A DNA stretch of 8,329 nucleotides from positions 1 through 8,329 of the forward strand of contig URBH01000075.1 of assembly GCA_900546075.1 (NCBI GenBank). The letters are read 5' to 3'. Position 1 is the first letter of the stretch, and every line of letters starts with the position of its first letter. The notes under the pieces are model-generated. The model worked only from the letters and a program-made list of their open reading frames with translations. It searched no databases and had not been told where the DNA came from. Shown here piece by piece: positions 6,314-8,329 of this stretch. The position numbers were made by a program, and so were the translations under genes. The DNA is from an uncultured Eubacteriales bacterium. GTDB lineage: Bacteria; Bacillota; Clostridia; Oscillospirales; Oscillospiraceae.

Positions 6314-7003
6314 TCAATCCTTGGCCGCGGGGTACTCGGTGCAGAGCAGGCGGTAAGGCGCTTCGTCCTCCTCGATGGCCGGGAAGCGGCCCATGGGCGG
6401 GTTGAAGCGGTTGTCCTTGGCGTCGTCGTTGCACTGGCTGACCTCCCCCAGCAGCACGTCCCCCGTACCCGGCTCCACCTCGAAATCGTGGTACAGGTAC
6501 TGCTGGATGTAGATGCTTTCGCCGGGAGTCAGGCGGATCTGGGTTCCGGCGGGGACGGTGTAGGTTCTGCCGTCGGTATGGACGGTGACGTCGCTTTCGT
6601 AGTCAATGGACTCGTCGGGGTGGGAATTATACACCCGGATCAGCACGTTTCCGCCGCCCCGGTTGATGATATCCTCGGTCTTGTACCAGTGGAAATGGTT
6701 GGGGGAATACTGCCCCTCCTTCAGGAACAGCAGCTTCTCGGCGTAGACCTTGGGGTATTTTTCCCGCATGGTCTGGCTGCCGTTGCGGATGGTGATGAGG
6801 GAGAAGCCGATCTTGTCGAAATTTCCCTGGCCGTAGTCCGTGATATCCCAGCCCAGGCAGCAGTCCCGAACCTCGTCGTATTCGTGACCCTTGGTTTTCC
6901 ACTCCTCCGGGGTAAAATGGCAGAAGGGGGGCAGATAGCAGCGGTACTTTTCGCACATGGCCTCCAGCTCCCGCAGCGCTTTGTTGACTTCGGAACGCTT
7001 CAT
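6314..7003 (-). CDS. D-lyxose ketol-isomerase (cupin fold; also acts on D-mannose)
   Basis: A 229-residue cupin sugar isomerase matching the D-lyxose isomerase family (EC 5.3.1.15, formerly DUF1498; usual length about 227). The hallmark HFHWYKTEDIINRGGG lies at 103-118; H103, H105 and E110, with H172 from QYLYHDF, are the expected divalent-metal ligands. The N terminus carries the family's GWDITDYGQGNF (51-62). The family interconverts D-lyxose and D-xylulose and also D-mannose and D-fructose; Mn2+ is the common cofactor. The protein is cytoplasmic, with no signal peptide. An AAAGGAGA site (7011-7018) lies 7 nt before the ATG, and a TTGACA-N17-TACAGT promoter lies about 50 nt upstream. It is first in an operon with the PfkB fructokinase, which suggests that fructose made from mannose is the physiological product, though lyxose use cannot be excluded. 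Confidence 0.92.
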   Translation of the reverse strand: MKRSEVNKALRELEAMCEKYRCYLPPFCHFTPEEWKTKGHEYDEVRDCCLGWDITDYGQGNFDKIGFSLITIRNGSQTMREKYPKVYAEKLLFLKEGQYSPNHFHWYKTEDIINRGGGNVLIRVYNSHPDESIDYESDVTVHTDGRTYTVPAGTQIRLTPGESIYIQQYLYHDFEVEPGTGDVLLGEVSQCNDDAKDNRFNPPMGRFPAIEEDEAPYRLLCTEYPAAKD

Positions 7004-7035
7004 GGCAGTCTCTCCTTTGTTAAATAGGAATCCGG

Positions 7036-7048
7036 GAAACCCGGTTTC
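7036..7048. promoter_or_regulatory. 13-bp palindrome just downstream of sugar operon start site, candidate operator
   Basis: GAAACC-C-GGTTTC, a perfect 6+1+6 inverted repeat located a few bases downstream of the predicted minus-strand transcription start (about 7053). The overlapping sequence CCGGG-AAA-CCCGG (7032-7044) could form a small leader hairpin instead. The position suits a repressor roadblock, possibly ROK; this is unproven. Confidence 0.3.
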
Positions 7049-7059
7049 GCTTTGATTTT

Positions 7060-7088
7060 ACTGTACCATTCGTCCGGCATTTTGTCAA
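7060..7088 (-). promoter_or_regulatory. Sigma-A promoter of the isomerase-fructokinase-ROK operon
   Basis: On the minus strand TTGACA (7088-7083, perfect), 17-nt spacer, TACAGT (7065-7060, four of six matches) followed by AAAAT. Transcription would start near 7053, giving a leader of about 50 nt before the isomerase ATG at 7003. Confidence 0.7.
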
Positions 7089-7100
7089 GTGAATTGACAA
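7082..7100. promoter_or_regulatory. 7-5-7 inverted repeat over the sugar operon -35, candidate operator
   Basis: TTGTCAA (7082-7088), GTGAA, TTGACAA (7094-7100): perfect 7-bp arms, centre-to-centre 12 bp. The left arm is the -35 element of the sugar operon promoter on the minus strand, so a protein bound here would block RNA polymerase. The ROK repressor is the natural candidate; symmetry and position are the only evidence. Confidence 0.4.
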
Positions 7101-7225
7101 TTAACAGATGGATTCTTCATGGATAAATTTCGGATTTTTGGCGAATTGACGAATTTCAATATACTTTTTTATGTAAAATTACCACTGTGGCCGCCTGCCG
7201 GAACCTGCGCCCCCGGTTTTGCGGA

Positions 7226-7254
7226 TTGACACCTTCCGGAACGTTGTTTATAAT
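7226..7254 (+). promoter_or_regulatory. Consensus sigma-A promoter for the fumarase gene
   Basis: TTGACA (7226-7231), exactly 17 nt, TATAAT (7249-7254): both hexamers match consensus perfectly. Transcription would start near 7261, leaving a leader of about 62 nt ending in the AAGGAG site (7311-7316). Such a perfect promoter predicts strong expression unless repressed. Confidence 0.88.
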
Positions 7255-7267
7255 GAAAACAATTGCA
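7253..7267 (+). promoter_or_regulatory. cre-like sequence overlapping the fumarase start site
   Basis: ATGAAAACAATTGCA fits the catabolite-response consensus WTGNAANCGNWNNCW at every fixed position except one: the central CG is CA. It begins inside the -10 and spans the predicted start site, where CcpA would repress. The central CG is usually well conserved, so this is weak. Confidence 0.22.
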
Positions 7268-7322
7268 GTTCCGTACATTTTGCTCTACCGCATGGGGGCG
7301 AACCAACAGGAAGGAGAAAAAT

Positions 7323-8329
<1,007 letters not shown>

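Larger units (their letters stand above)
7004..7322. other. Divergent intergenic region between isomerase operon and fumarase gene
   Basis: A 319-nt stretch without a credible gene. It is AT-rich in the middle (about 7080-7180), unlike the coding DNA around it. It contains the minus-strand promoter of the sugar operon, two small palindromes that could be repressor sites, a direct repeat GAATTGAC (7091-7098 and 7143-7150), a weak plus-strand promoter-like pair TTGGCG-N16-TATACT (7138-7165), and the consensus fumarase promoter. I see no riboswitch or small-RNA structure that I recognise. Confidence 0.8.

Noticed and set aside
4451..7027. Plus-strand open frame of 858 codons
   Set aside because: It runs antisense across three well-supported genes (ROK, fructokinase, isomerase), is rich in Gln, Arg, Val, His and Gly with no recognisable domain, and is explained by the GC-rich codon bias of the opposite strand.
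7094..7099. Plus-strand TTGACA as a -35 for a fumarase promoter
   Set aside because: No acceptable -10 lies 16-18 nt downstream (7116-7123 reads about TTCATGG); it is better explained as the mirror arm of the inverted repeat at 7082-7100.
7138..7165. Second plus-strand promoter TTGGCG-N16-TATACT for the fumarase
   Set aside because: The -10 is good, but the -35 has only four matches and the spacing is short; in an AT-rich stretch such pairs are expected by chance, and a perfect promoter lies 90 nt downstream.
7198..7242. Repeated CCGGAAC (7198-7204 and 7236-7242) as a regulatory repeat
   Set aside because: A 7-nt direct repeat 38 nt apart in GC-rich sequence is not unusual, and I found no third copy or symmetry to support a function.

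Overview
This window looks like chromosomal sequence from a GC-rich Firmicute, most likely a gut-type clostridium (Oscillospiraceae or relatives). This is an inference from strong AGGAGG-type ribosome binding sites, sigma-A promoters with near-consensus hexamers, AT-rich promoter islands in otherwise GC-rich coding DNA, and the gene content (paired short CHR transporters, D-lyxose isomerase, PfkB fructokinase, ROK regulator). I see no mobile element, CRISPR array, tRNA or rRNA.

Layout. Positions 1-2047 (+): the 3' part of a CPA2-type cation:proton antiporter gene, followed with a 4-nt overlap by a divergent MgtC/SapB-like membrane protein. A shared hairpin (2054-2088) separates this pair from a convergent LysR-type regulator gene (minus strand, 2096-2974). 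Across a 105-nt AT-rich divergent promoter region, two overlapping genes (3080-4200, +) encode the two halves of a short-chain CHR (chromate transporter family) pair. The second CHR gene runs 11 nt into the end of a convergent minus-strand sugar operon read from about 7053 down to 4190: D-lyxose/D-mannose isomerase, PfkB fructokinase, then, after a strong 13-bp hairpin, a ROK-family repressor. A 319-nt divergent intergenic region (7004-7322) holds the promoter of that operon, two candidate operator palindromes, and a perfect TTGACA-N17-TATAAT promoter for a class II fumarase gene, which runs off the right edge.

How the genes may work together. The isomerase and fructokinase form a plausible short route: D-mannose to D-fructose to fructose 6-phosphate (or D-lyxose to D-xylulose, for which no xylulokinase is present), with the ROK protein as the likely local repressor. 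No sugar transporter lies in the window. The LysR protein probably controls the divergent CHR pair and itself through a 9+5+9 inverted repeat that contains a perfect TATAAT facing each way. The antiporter and MgtC-like protein are translationally coupled and may act together in ion or pH homeostasis.

I did not find a clearly new system. The most unusual items are the antiporter/MgtC-like pair, whose MgtC-like partner has lost the usual glycine-rich motif, the mirrored promoter palindrome at LysR/CHR, and the hairpin that separates the sugar enzymes from their regulator.
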